This document shows positions 22,414-33,048 of a stretch of 64,000 bases of DNA, one piece after another (within the stretch, counting starts at the first letter, position 1; each line of letters begins with the position of its first letter). The notes beneath the pieces were generated by a model. It was not told the origin of the DNA. It saw nothing but the letters and a program-made list of their open reading frames with translations, and did not search any database. Made by a program: the position numbers and the translations under genes. This DNA is from Dactylorhiza incarnata (lineage: Eukaryota > Streptophyta > Magnoliopsida > Asparagales > Orchidaceae), in the NCBI GenBank assembly GCA_033032865.1, contig JAWHQI010000028.1, positions 3,925,001 through 3,989,000 of the forward strand. Reading direction: 5' to 3'.

Positions 22414-24409
22414 TGTTGGGAATTGTATCCACAATTACCTTGATTTGAAGAAGTCCCCTTGAACTAAGTTGAATTGAGTTTGTATTTAATGTTGCTCTCT
22501 GGTAATGTGTTTGCAGGTTTTTAAATGGCTAAGTACAAACCAATGTCAGGTTTCAATGGGTCATCTAACACAGGCCTATGCAATGTAATTCCTCATTGTA
22601 TGGACTAAGGTGTTGATTCATGTGAAATCTCTCTATTGGGATGTACTTTTTATTCAAACACAAAGGAAGAGCTAAAGGGAGGTGCTGATGTTCTGTGTTC
22701 AAGGAAGAAACAGTTTTTTTCTAAGTAATTCTGCGTTCAACGAATTTAGATGAGTTCGTCGATCTCAGTTCGACGAACCGAAGCATTTTCGTCGAGCTCT
22801 GTTCGATGGTCAGTTTTACTAGAAATCTCAGTTCCGCGTTCGTCGATCTCAGTTCCGCGTTCGTCGATCTCAGTTCGACGAACTGAATGAACTTCGTCGA
22901 CCTCGATTTTGCCTTAGATGTAAGGAGTTCATCGTCCGCGTTCATCGATCTCCGTTCGACGAACAGAAGAAGTTTTCATCAGCCGGTGGTTCGCCTAAGT
23001 TAAAGTTGGTTCGTCGATCGCGTTCGTCGATCTTCGTTCGACGAACATGAAATAATTTCGTCGACCGCTGTTCTTCAGAAGTTCCTTTCGATGAACCTAA
23101 GTACTTTCGTTGATCTCAGCTTTGTGAAGCTTCTATGTTTTCTGATAACTAAAATGAGTTTGTCGAGCTCAGTTCAAAGATTTTTCTTCTCAGGGCGAGG
23201 AATTGACTCTATGCTGTTTTGTTTCTCCAATTCTTTTCTCGAGAAGTCTTTATATTTCTCAAGAAGTTTTTCTCTATCTCGTAAATTCCTTCTATGTTCT
23301 TCTTGAAGCCAAAGCCTATTTATTTCTCGAGAAATCCTTTGCTCTCGAGAAATTAATTATTTTGTTCTGAATTTATTTTCTCGAGAAGTTCTTTGTTCCC
23401 GAAAAATTAATTCCTTCATTTTGAATTCTGTATTCTCTGAAGTTTAATTCTTTTCTCGAGAAGCTCTTTTGTTCTCGAGAAATTAAATCCTTTGTTCTGA
23501 AATCTGTTTTCTCGGAATCTCATTTAGTTCTCGAGAAATCTGTTGTTTTCCTGAAATATTTTCTAATTCCTTTTTGACGGGATGTTAAGTCACTGTGTCT
23601 TTTCTGACGGCTCTTTTGTTTTCGTTTAAGGTTCATTCTACCTTAACTGATGTTGTTAAGACTTTTATTATAAAAGGCACTCGTTCTTAAGTTCCAAATA
23701 AGAATTCATTACTCTTCCTGATCAACCCTAATTTCTCCTGTCGTTCCAAGAAACACGAGAAAGTGTCGCCTCCTGTCGAAAAGCTGGAGATCGATCAGCT
23801 GTTCTAAATCAGTCATCTCCAGTTGATGTGAAGGTTCAATTGATCACTGCTCCTTCATCTACAGTTTCTATTGGATCAAATCGAATCAAAGAAGGTCAGA
23901 TCTGAGTTTTGCTATTCTTCCTCATCGACAACAAGTCAAAGTTTCTCAAGCCTCAAAAAGGAAGAAGATCTCAAGGCCTTTCAGATCTGGTTATGTATTG
24001 ATAAACTTGTATCAATTCTTTATTACATTTGTTTGTAGGAGAAGTTTTCTCCGAGTTGTAGGAGAGGTTATTCTCCGAGTTGTAAGAGAGAGTTTCTCTC
24101 TGAGTTTGTAGGAGATTTGTCTCCGAGATTGTAGGAGTTGACTCCGAGATTGTAGGATCTTTCTTGATCTGAGTTTTAGTGAAGTAGTCAAGTCTAGCTG
24201 TGGTGCTAGATTGGCGAGGCCGACAAGTAGAGTACCCAAGAACGGGGAACCACTATAAATTTCTGTGTTATCTGTGATTGTGATTTGCTTGCTGTGCGTT
24301 CTATTTTATTAAGTTCTTTAATTCCGCAAAAGACCCAGTTATCACCTATTCACCCCCCCCCCCCCCCCCCCCCCCTCTAGGTGATTTAGAATGGCAACTA
24401 GATACTTCA
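22414..24409 (+). repeat. Inner Copia 5' LTR
   Basis: It starts TGTTGGGAATTGTATCC and ends AGATACTTCA. A TATA box TATAAAAGG lies at 23669-23677. It contains a cluster of TCGTCGAT/TTCGACGAA motifs (22735-23110) and of CTCGAG-centred TTTCTCGAGAAA motifs (about 23235-23540). The conserved CACC...CTCTAG site has 23 consecutive C (24353-24375) against 6 in the 3' LTR. A duplicated block of about 26 bp near 22835-22860 is absent from the 3' LTR. Confidence 0.92.
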
Positions 24410-24411
24410 AT

Positions 24412-24422
24412 TGGTATCAGAG
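24412..24422 (+). promoter_or_regulatory. Primer-binding site, initiator tRNA-Met type
   Basis: TGGTATCAGAG lies 2 bp after the 5' LTR. It is complementary to the 3' end of plant initiator methionine tRNA, the usual primer of Copia elements for minus-strand DNA synthesis. Confidence 0.92.
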
Positions 24423-24473
24423 GGTCGTTGTTCTTGAAAGGTTAACACCTTGAATAGGATTTATACATTCTAG

Positions 24474-26531
24474 TTGCTTGCAATCATGGAAAAGTGCAAG
24501 GAATCTTCCTCATTGAAACTGCCTATCTACACAAAGGCCAATTTCCCCATGTGGAAAGAGAGAGTGAGATTGTACATGGAGGCCGCAGATCCAAGAATTT
24601 TCCAAGTCGTGGAAGAAGGCCCTCATGTACCTATGACTGCTTCTACTATTGACCCAACTCTAAGAGTGCCTAAAAAGATGATGGATTTAACCAAGGATGA
24701 GATCGCTCTCGTTGCCTTGGACAAAAAGGCGAAGAACATAATTGTCAGTGCAGTGGACGACTCGATGTTGCAAAACTTAATTCACTGCCAATATGCCAAA
24801 GATATGTGGACATCCTTAATAGTTCTTATGGAAGGTACTGAAGAAGTAAGGGGTGACAGAATATCTCTTCTAAATCAAGAGTACGAGGCATTCAAGCAAA
24901 GTAAAAAGGAGTGCATTGCCGATGCATACGAAAGATTCTTCAAAATCGTTAACGGCCTAAGAAATTATGGTCGGGAATTTACTAATGGTGAACTGAATGA
25001 CAAATTCCTGCGATCCCTGACGAAAGACTGGGATAGCAAGATAGTTGCAATCAGCGAGTTTGGAAAGTTACCAAACCTAGACCCACAGAATCTGTTTGGG
25101 AAGTTATTATCCCATGAGCTGCAAATGAATATTCGCAAAACAGAAGAAGACGGGAATAGGATTTCAAGCAAGGAAAGGACCTTGGCTATGAAGGCCGAGA
25201 GTTCCAGAAAAAGCAGAGCCTTGTCTCCAATTAGAGCACAAGAATCTGATGATGAAAAAGAATCTGAAGCCGGCTCCTCCAGTTCTGAAATGTCTGATAG
25301 GGAGTTTTCTCTAATCTCCCGACAGTTCAAGAAACTTCTCAGTAAAAGAAGGCACATGAAGAACAAGTCTTCCTCCTCTGACTATAGCCATTCTCGACGT
25401 GATGGTGATCATCACAGAAAGGGTTCTAGCAATCATGACAGGTATAAGACTAAAACTAGTAAACATATTTCTTCTGACATAGTTAGCTATTGTTGTAATA
25501 AGCCAGGGCACATGATCGCTGAATGCCCTTACAAGAAGAAAGAGGGTGGAAGAAAAGAAGAAAAGAAATCCACCCACGGGAAAAAGAAGACTGAAAGAAG
25601 TCTAGTCGCTAAAAAGTCCAAAACTTTAAGCGATAGTGACTCAGAGAAATCAAGTAGTGAAGAAGAAGCCTACTTCGGGCTGATGGCCATGACTGATGAT
25701 GAAGAAGAACCCCCATATACCGGGAAGGTAAATTCTCACACCATCTTATCTAATTCTGATTATGCCTCAGCTGAACAAAAGTATTACCCCTCAGATGATG
25801 ACTCAAACCTCATGACCCAATATACTGAAATGCTTAAAAGCTTTGACAAATGCCGAAAGGTAGTCAAAATTCAAGCCAAGGATATCATGTCTCTCAAAGA
25901 AGTGGAATCTAATCTGAGAAAGGAAGTTGAACAACTTTCTTCCTTCAGAGAGGAAATCCAAGTCTTGAAAGACAAGATCAAAAGCTTGGATGAGCTCCTT
26001 GATCGGAGAGAGAACTCCATCAAAGTTCTTGAAGAGCAGCTAATCGCTGAGAAGAAGCTAGTCAAAAAGTTTTCACAACCGAAAACCATTCTTCCAATCA
26101 TTGATACTTTCTCTGCTAAAGCAGGTAGCAGTGGTTTAGGTCATGTGGCTGGGCCAAGTAATTCTTCTAAGGGCACCCTTGCCAAGAAGAAAAATAAGAA
26201 TGCTAAGAAAGCTACCGTCGAAGAGAAAGGGAAAGGCCATCAAGATCAAGTGGCATTTAAGAAAGTTTTCTTTCCTACAAATGTCTATGATATGGAGAGC
26301 ACTTATGGTCACTTGACACGACCAATTAACTTTGCGCCTGTCAATGACTATAAGGGGTGGGCTTGTCCTCGAAATCTCGGTGAAAGTGCTTTCAAGGCAC
26401 CTTATCAAGAGATTAATCTGAAAGATTATGGTCCTTATGTTCATGGTCTGAGTGCTATGAGAGCACCAATAGTGAAGGCTGTTGCACCCAAGCCTAAGGA
26501 GAAAGCACTACCATGTGTGTTGTACTCATGA
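24474..26531 (+). CDS. gag: Inner Copia gag polyprotein (UBN2-type), 685 codons
   Basis: Structural protein that packages element RNA into cytoplasmic particles. The N-terminal third is the UBN2-type Copia gag domain (TKANFPMWKERVRLYMEAAD near residue 21; KDMWTSLIVLMEGTEEVRGD near 108). A charged Ser/Lys-rich region follows. The first zinc knuckle, near residue 338, reads SYCCNKPGHMIAEC; the first Cys expected of C-x2-C-x4-H-x4-C is Ser. Coiled-coil segments occupy about residues 450-550, and a Lys-rich tail follows. The start chosen is the ATG at 24474; ATG 24486 is equally plausible. The frame ends TGA at 26529-26531, where the following part is in another frame, so a frame change separates it from the protease. 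Confidence 0.93.
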   Translation: MLAIMEKCKESSSLKLPIYTKANFPMWKERVRLYMEAADPRIFQVVEEGPHVPMTASTIDPTLRVPKKMMDLTKDEIALVALDKKAKNIIVSAVDDSMLQNLIHCQYAKDMWTSLIVLMEGTEEVRGDRISLLNQEYEAFKQSKKECIADAYERFFKIVNGLRNYGREFTNGELNDKFLRSLTKDWDSKIVAISEFGKLPNLDPQNLFGKLLSHELQMNIRKTEEDGNRISSKERTLAMKAESSRKSRALSPIRAQESDDEKESEAGSSSSEMSDREFSLISRQFKKLLSKRRHMKNKSSSSDYSHSRRDGDHHRKGSSNHDRYKTKTSKHISSDIVSYCCNKPGHMIAECPYKKKEGGRKEEKKSTHGKKKTERSLVAKKSKTLSDSDSEKSSSEEEAYFGLMAMTDDEEEPPYTGKVNSHTILSNSDYASAEQKYYPSDDDSNLMTQYTEMLKSFDKCRKVVKIQAKDIMSLKEVESNLRKEVEQLSSFREEIQVLKDKIKSLDELLDRRENSIKVLEEQLIAEKKLVKKFSQPKTILPIIDTFSAKAGSSGLGHVAGPSNSSKGTLAKKKNKNAKKATVEEKGKGHQDQVAFKKVFFPTNVYDMESTYGHLTRPINFAPVNDYKGWACPRNLGESAFKAPYQEINLKDYGPYVHGLSAMRAPIVKAVAPKPKEKALPCVLYS

Positions 26532-26802
26532 GGCATCCTCATCTAGAAGGATTGCTCCTGCCAAAACTAACGTTCAAAAAGTTAAGCAGGAGAATACTAA
26601 GAGAAGGTACAACAGGTTTAACTGTTGGTGTTGCGGCAAAATAGGTCACTTTGCCGTAGATTGCTGGTTCAATTCCACTTATTCCAAGAGACCACAAGTT
26701 AACAATGCAAGAAAGATCGCTCGTAATGTTAATGTTCATCGTGGTGCTCAACTAACAAGGGACCAAGGACCCAAATTAGTTTGGGCTCCTAAGGCAAAAT
26801 GA
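26532..26802 (+). pseudogene. Inner Copia gag C-terminus with second zinc knuckle (shifted frame)
   Basis: This stretch reads in a different frame from the preceding gag and contains an intact C-x2-C-x4-H-x4-C knuckle (CWCCGKIGHFAVDC), followed by a basic Asn/Arg-rich linker and GPKLVWAPKAK. Zinc knuckles bind the element RNA. It normally belongs to the same polyprotein; the frame change near 26530 detaches it. Confidence 0.8.
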
Positions 26803-26803
26803 T

Positions 26804-27247
26804 TTGTTTTTGCAGGAATATCCAAAGGCCAACAAAAATCATATCTGGTACTTGGACAGTGGTTGTTCTCGGCATATGACCGGGACAATAAACCTTTTGC
26901 ATAATTACATTCCAGTTGAAAATGGGCCAAAGGTCATTTTTGGCGGATCTGGCAGAGGAATAACAAAAGGCTACGGTATGATTTCTAATGGTAATGTATC
27001 CTTTTTCGATGTGGCTTATGTGGAAGGATTAGAACATAATCTTATAAGCATAAGTCAACTCTGTGATAAAGGATACGTAGTTGATTTTCGTAAAGATAAG
27101 TGTTTGATAAAGTCGGCTAAAAATCTAGAAACGATTTTATCAGGCACTCGTTGTAGAAATATATTTTGTTTAAACTTTCTTTGTTTATCCTCTTCTACAC
27201 CAGTGTGTCTTTTAGCAAAAGATAGTGCATCTCTTGCTGACCAATGA
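26804..27247 (+). CDS. Inner Copia aspartic protease region
   Basis: WYLDSGCSRHMTG is the active-site motif of Copia proteases (D-S-G), which cut the polyprotein into working parts. FGGSGRGITKGYG and LEHNLISISQLCDKGY complete the domain. The frame begins right after the gag-type linker and ends at TGA (27245-27247), exactly where a conserved Trp precedes the HKRLAHIN integrase zinc finger, so the stop is a single-codon nonsense change. Downstream coding resumes in the same frame. Confidence 0.9.
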   Translation: MFLQEYPKANKNHIWYLDSGCSRHMTGTINLLHNYIPVENGPKVIFGGSGRGITKGYGMISNGNVSFFDVAYVEGLEHNLISISQLCDKGYVVDFRKDKCLIKSAKNLETILSGTRCRNIFCLNFLCLSSSTPVCLLAKDSASLADQ

Positions 27248-29257
27248 CATAAGAGATTAGCACATATAAATTTCAAAACTATAAATAAATTATTTTCACA
27301 AAACTTAGTGTATTATGCGCCAAATATTAAGTGCATTAAAGATAGACCTTGTCATGCTTGTGTAAAAGGCAAGAAAACAAGAGCTACCTTTAAGAGCATA
27401 ATTGGCAAAGATTCAACTAGGTGTTTATACCTACTTCATATGGACTTGTTTGGTCCTTTGCAAATTAGAAGTTTAGGAGGTAAGTCTTACACATTAGTTA
27501 TTGTAGATGATTACTCGCGTTTTGCATGGGTATTCTTTCTAAAACACAAGTCAGATACATTTGATGTTTTCACTAACTTTGTCAAGCAAATCCAGAATGA
27601 ATTTGAATGTTCAGTGGTCAAAATCAGAAGTGACCATGGAACAGAATTTGAATCTAGGGCCATGACAGAATTTTGTGAAAGCCTTGGTATCTTTCATGAG
27701 TTTTCCTCTCCTCGAACTCCACAACAAAATGGGGTAGCTGAGAGAAGGAATATAACACTCATTGAGGCTTGCAAAACAATGTTGAGTGACACTTCACTAC
27801 CCGAATACCTTTGGGCTGAAGCCGTCAACACTGCTTGCCACGTGCAAAACAGAGCACTCATAAACAAGAACCATGAAAAGACTCCTTATGAACTACTAAA
27901 AGGCAAGAGACCAACCATCTCTTATTTTAGAATAGTTGGTAGTAAATGCTTTGTACTTAATAATGGAAAGCATTACAAAACCAAGTTTAGTGAAAAGAGC
28001 TTTGAAGGTATTTTCGTAGGCTATAGTAGCCATAGTAGAGCTTATAGAGTTTTTAATAAGAAAACCCTGGTTGTAGAAGAATATATTAACGTTGTATTTG
28101 ATGAGACGAGTATGCTACATAGCAGTTCTTCTAGTGCTTCTATTGAAGTTGCAGGTTCAAAGTTACAAGATATAAGCTTGGATGAGCCAGTCAAAGACGA
28201 TGCTCAAACCTTCGTCAAGATCTCTCCCCCAACCTCAATAGTAGAAGAAGATCATATTGATGAAGAGCCAATTCAAGTGGAAAAAGACATTCCGGTAGTA
28301 GAAGATGTTCCCGATGTCCAAATTCATGCAAAGAATCTTGAATTCAGACATGTGAGGGATCATCCAGTTGATCAAATCATAGGAAATCCTCAAGTCGGAG
28401 TAAGAACGAGAAAAGGTACTACTAACGAAAATATGTATTTGAGTTTTCTTTCACAGGTTGAACCGAAGAAGTTTCAAGAAGCAAATGAAGACCCTCATTG
28501 GATAATTGCAATGGAAGAAGAATTGAATCAATTCAAGCGTTGCAAAGTGTGGACACTAATTCCAAAACCCGGGGATAAAAATATCATTGGAACGAAGTGG
28601 GTCTACAGAAACAAGTTGGATGAAGACGGAACAATCATAAAGAACAAAGTCAGACTTGTAGCAAAAGGTTACAGACAGGAAGAAGGGATCGACTTCGATC
28701 AAACTTATGCTCCAGTAGCAAGACTCGAAGCGATCAGGCTGTTTTTAGCCTATGCTGCATTCAAAGGTTTCACTGTATACCAAATGAACGTCAAGTCAGC
28801 ATTCCTTAACGGTAATATTAAGGAAGAAGTATACATGGAACAACCTCCAGGTTTTGTTAATCCCGACTTTCCTGAATATGTTTATTTATTACAGAAAGCT
28901 TTATATGGTTTGAAACAAGCTCCTCGAGCTTGGTATAAGACGATGTCTAACTTTCTTCTTGAGAACAAGTTCACAAGAGGAAAGATAGATAAGTCATTGT
29001 TTCTTAGGGAAGTAAAAGGCAAGATTTTGCTAGTGCAAATCTATGTCGATGACATTATTTTTGGCTTCACGGACGACAACCTTTGCAAAAAGTTCTCAAA
29101 ACTTATGCAAGGGGAGTTTGAAATGAGCAGTATGGGTGAGCTGAAATATTTCTTAGGACTTCAAGTGAAACAATCTGAAGATGGAATTTTCATCTCACAG
29201 ATGAAGTTCACCAAGGAGTTAATTAAGAATTTGGAATGGAGAGTGCAACCTCTATGA
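27248..29257 (+). CDS. pol: Inner Copia integrase and reverse transcriptase
   Basis: The integrase zinc finger (HKRLAHIN ... CHACVKGKK) is followed by the catalytic core with [19 protein letters not shown] and NGVAERRN carrying D, D and E. An acidic linker follows, then reverse transcriptase: [53 protein letters not shown] and the YVDD catalytic motif at about 29042. Together they reverse-transcribe the RNA and insert the DNA. The frame is open from 27248 to 29257, and ends a few residues past a frame change near 29235. Confidence 0.95.
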   Translation, partial: HKRLAHINFKTINKLFSQNLVYYAPNIKCIKDRPCHACVKGKKTRATFKSIIGKDSTRCLYLLHMDLFGPLQIRSLGGKSYTLVIVDDYSRFAWVFFLKHKSDTFDVFTNFVKQIQNEFECSVVKIRSDHGTEFESRAMTEFCESLGIFHEFSSPRTPQQNGVAERRNITLIEACKTMLSDTSLPEYLWAEAVNTACHVQNRALINKNHEKTPYELLKGKRPTISYFRIVGSKCFVLNNGKHYKTKFSEKSFEGIFVGYSSHSRAYRVFNKKTLVVEEYINVVFDETSMLHSSSSSASIEVAGSKLQDISLDEPVKDDAQTFVKISPPTSIVEEDHIDEEPIQVEKDIPVVEDVPDVQIHAKNLEFRHVRDHPVDQIIGNPQVGVRTRKGTTNENMYLSFLSQVEPKKFQEANEDPHWIIAMEEELNQFKRCKVWTLIPKPGDKNIIGTKWVYRNKLDEDGTIIKNKVRLVAKGYRQEEGIDFDQTYAPVARLEAIRLFLAYAAFKGFTVYQMNVKSAFLNGNIKEEVYMEQPPGFVNPDFPEYVYLLQKALYGLKQAPRAWYKTMSNFLLENKFTRGKIDKSLFLREVKGKILLVQIYVDDIIFGFTDDNLCKKFSKLMQGEFEMSSMGELKYFLGLQVKQSEDGIFISQMKFTKELIKNLEWRVQPL

Positions 29258-29985
29258 GGACTCCAATGAGCTCAGTTATGTCTCTGGACAAGGATGAGAA
29301 AGGGAAACCTTTCGATGAAACCAAGTACAGAAGCATAATTGGTTCTCTGCTCTACCTTACTGCTAGTAGACTTGATATAATGTTCTCTACATGTGTATGT
29401 GCTAGATATCAGGTGAATTCTAAGGAATCTCACTATACCGCTGCAAAGCGAATTTTGAGATATCTTAAGGGTACACCAAATCTTGGCTTATGGTACCCAA
29501 GAAGTAATGATAGCGAGCTAATAGGTTTTTCAGATGCTGATTTTGCAGGTAGCAGAGATGACAGGAAAAGCACTTCCGGGACATGCCAATTTCTCGGAAG
29601 AAGACTTATTTCCTGGAGCAGCAAGAAGCAAAATTGTGTTGCAATTTCAACCGCCGAGTCAGAATATATTTCTGCAGGCAGTTGTTGCGCACAACTTCTT
29701 TGGATAAAGAATCAGCTAGAAGATTACAAGTTGAAGTACAAAGACATTCCAATGTTTTGTGACTCCTCCAGTGCTATTGCTATCGCAAATAATCCAGTCT
29801 CGCACAGCTGGACAAAGCATATTGAATTATGATATCATTTCATCTGGGAGCATGTGGGGAATGGGGGCATCAACCTATGTTAAGTCCCGACGGATAAGCA
29901 AATTGCGGATATTTTCACGAAGCCGCTGGATGAGACCAAGTTCTCATTCTTCAAGACAGAACTTGGTATGCTCAACATGGAGTGA
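29236..29985 (+). pseudogene. Inner Copia RNase H, frame-shifted
   Basis: The start [11 protein letters not shown] joins the end of RT in another frame. RNase H motifs follow: GFSDADFAGSRDDRKSTSG, SSKKQNCVAISTAESEYI and MFCDSSSAIAIANN. The frame is closed at 29832. The remaining end (reading QIADIFTKPLD, then LGMLNME, stop TGA at 29983-29985) is in a third frame. RNase H degrades the RNA strand after copying; both frame breaks would stop production of a full-length polyprotein. Confidence 0.88.
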
Positions 29986-30419
29986 TAATCAAGTCAGAAA
30001 TGAAGCCATGAAGAGATGAAGAATTTCAAATGTTCTGATTGTCAAGGAAACAAAGGCCTAAATTTTTCTAGAAAAATTCTAAGTCTTCTTGATAATTTTC
30101 GAGAAATACAGTTTACTTTTCGAGAAATGGTGTTCTCTGATGAAACTGGCTAAGGATAGCACTTTTCGAGAAAACATTTTATTTCTCAAGAATTGGGTAG
30201 TACCTCGAGAAATAATCAGGCTCAGATGAATCTGCTGAAGCTCTTAATTTCTCGAGAGATCAAATAGCTCTCGTGTAATGGAACCTTTTTCTAGAAAATC
30301 AGAAATATCTACTTTCGAGAAGTCGAAAAGGCAGGTACGCTGTTTTTTTTATATATTAAGTAAATTCATAAAATGTTAAATAAAATCAAAACTATAAATA
30401 GAACATCAAGAATGACTTA
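29986..30419 (+). other. Spacer between pol and the env-like ORF
   Basis: Non-coding, 430 bp. It contains about seven TTTTCGAGAAA or TTTCTCGAGA motifs, the same palindrome that is clustered in the LTR of this element, and an AT-rich end near 30340-30420. A polypurine tract for this interval is not obvious. Confidence 0.5.
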
Positions 30420-32814
30420 ATGTTCACGCAAACCCTTTCTCGTTCTTCTCGAAAGCCCCTCTACTGTTCATTGCCTTCTCGCGACATCCAGTTTTTCAGT
30501 TCATTTCATCTCGCGATTTCTCCGAGCAAACACAAGTTCGATAGCTTTGTTTCAATGGCCGCGTGTCTTAGGGCTAAGATCGGCGTCGGATGTGAGCTCG
30601 AAAGGTTAGGTCTGATCGATCTTTCGGACGACTTTCAGAATCTTTTCTATCTCTTAGATGCCGCTGGGTTATCTTTTATTTTGGAACATCCTTGTCGTAT
30701 TCTATTCAGAGAGGTAGAGGATTTTTTCCTAAATGTGAAAGTTGTCAAGGAAGGGAGAATGTTAATCTCCTTTGTAAATAATCTGAAGATTAAAATTTCC
30801 ACCAAAACTTTGACAAAATATCTAAGGCTTCCAGTGATAGATACTGAAGATGACCTAGATGATGATGATTGAGACAGAACTATGACATTTTGTGGTTTAG
30901 AAAAAGGGATATACTACTGTTAGAAGACAGAAGATGAATGCAGTTGGAAAGCTGTTGGTAGACATTGTTTCTAAGGTCCTTCTCGGCAGGACAGGCAGTT
31001 TAGGATATATTTCTGAAGATGTGTTTTGTTTGATGATGGCTATTGTGACTGGGAAGAAGTGTGATTGGGCCACTCTTCTTCTTATTAAGATCAAAGCAAG
31101 TTTCCTTGCTCCAACATATGCAAGGATACTTTCTTTGTATCTGAATCAGATGAACCCAGTTGTGTTTGACATGTCTAAAGGTGCAGTCATTCATCATCTA
31201 AAGAAGATCAATGTCTCCTCAATTCAAAGGTGGGACATTAGGATTACCAAGGCAGGTAATGTAGGTGCAAGTTCCCAGGGGGAGCCTCTTCCTTCTGTCA
31301 ATTTTGAACTTCAGAATGTGACTCCAGTTGCAGCTCCAGCTCCTCCTTCTAATACACCTCCTTTAGTTGTTACTTCAACTCCAGCACAACAATCAACTCA
31401 GCAAAAAGTTCCAGATTCACATCATCAAGATGATGTCATTCCATCTCCTTCACCTCCTCCAGATGTTGTTGTTGAGAATATTCAGGCTGAAGCTGTTGAC
31501 AGTACAATTGCTGATATTCTTAATGAGATTCATCAAGAAAACCTTGAAAAGCACAGTCCCAGTGGCCAAAGGGCAGGGTCTGGTGCTGATTTTGATTTCT
31601 TCAATGGAGCAGATGATGACTCTGTTCATGGATCATCTCCTTCCCCAGCACATGTTGAGGGGGAGCAAGAGTTGTTGTTGGACACAAACAAGGATGCTCA
31701 AGGAGAGTTAGTTTGTGAAGAAGATGGTCAGGTTAAAGTGTCTTCTCCTAAAGTGGTAAGTTCAGTGATTATTGAAGAAATTCCTGGAGATGTTCAACCT
31801 GCTTTCATTCCTCCTCCTCAGTTTGAAGAAGACTCACTTCTTGGTAAGATTGAGTTATTACTTAAGAGACAAAGTGACAAGTTTGATTCTTCTTTTAAGG
31901 AAATTCATGCTAGAATTTCAGATGTTGAAAAAGAGTTGAATAATAAATTTGCTGAATCAAAAGCTAGTACTGACAAGCTCAAAGAAGTTGTCATTCAAGG
32001 AGGTAAAGCTATAGATCACACCATTAAAGGTGTAGCAGCAGTTCTGGAAGAAGTGATTCAGGTCAGAAAAACTCAAGAATCCCAAACTTCAAAGGCTGAA
32101 GAAAGTTCTTTCAGGTTTATTGATGAAGTTGGAATGTTCAAGGAATCTGTCATCCAAACCCTATCTGTAGAAGTCAGAAAGGGGGAGGATAAAATGGCAG
32201 AGCTCTTGGATAATCAAGCTTCTCAGCTCCAAAGAAATGTTGGTGATCAATTTGAGCAGTTGAATGTTTGTGTTCAGAAGCAAATTGCAGATGTAAATTT
32301 CTATACATTCAAGACTGCAGTTTGGCTTCACAATGAAATATTTCCAGAATTGCAGGTTCACAATGTTCATCCTCCTCAATTCTCTCCCAGGCCTGAAGTC
32401 CAACCTCAGCTTGTTCCTCCTGTGGATTCTTCTCAGGTGTGGGCTTTTGATCATTTTGCAGAACCTTCTGTGAGGCCTAGTTCCAAGAAGAGAAAATATA
32501 GTGAAGGTCCTTCTGTAAGAAGGTCTGTTCCAGGGTCCAGTTCAGCATGTTCTGGTAAAGCAGTAGCTAAGGAAGTTCTTCCTGAAGTATGGAGTCCAGT
32601 CTCCAAAATCATTATTTTTGATACTTTAAAGTTAGTTGAAGAAGGTGGCATGAAATCTTCTGATTATTACAGTTATTCTGAGTGGAAAAAGTATGACACA
32701 AGCAAGACAAAGAGAAGGATTCACTTCAACACTTATGGTCACAACAATCCTACAGCTCCAGCCCCTCCTCCAAAGTACTATCCTAAGCCATTTGCTTATT
32801 TTACAAGACAATAA
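30420..32814 (+). pseudogene. SIRE-type env-like ORF (ORF after pol), broken
   Basis: Two frames cover it: 30420-30872 (150 codons) and 30934-32814 (626 codons), separated by a stop and frame change. The N-terminal part (MAACLRAKIGVGCELERLGL; KTLTKYLRLPVIDTEDD) and the start of the second frame resemble the 'putative plant transposon protein' domain found in the third ORF of SIRE/Maximus elements. A Pro/Ser-rich stretch follows (residues 130-190 of the second frame), then an acidic region, coiled coils at about 300-430, a basic SSKKRKYS cluster near 515 and a basic C-terminus. I see no convincing signal peptide or membrane anchor, so an envelope role is not supported by the sequence; the function is unknown. 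Confidence 0.75.
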
Positions 32815-33048
32815 CAGAAGAGAAGTTACAATGCCTGAAGAAAAGATTATGAAGACCATCAAAAACTTTCTTTCAATATGATTGTGTGAACATTAAATCA
32901 TTTTGACAATCTTAATCATATATAGTTTTTGATTTTAATGCTCATTTTGTTTTCATATTCTTTCTTCTGTGTTGTGTAGCTTATCTGTTTTATTTTGTTG
33001 CAATTCATCTTAGTCTTAGGGTTCTGACTTCTACAAATAGGGTGAGAT
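32815..33048 (+). other. 3' untranslated end of the inner Copia interior
   Basis: AT-rich, no gene. The weakly purine-rich AAATAGGGTGAGAT just before the 3' LTR is the likely polypurine tract. Confidence 0.45.

Noticed and set aside
24412..24422. tRNA gene fragment
   Set aside because: TGGTATCAGAG beside an LTR is a primer-binding site; no cloverleaf sequence surrounds it. No tRNA or rRNA gene was seen in the window.
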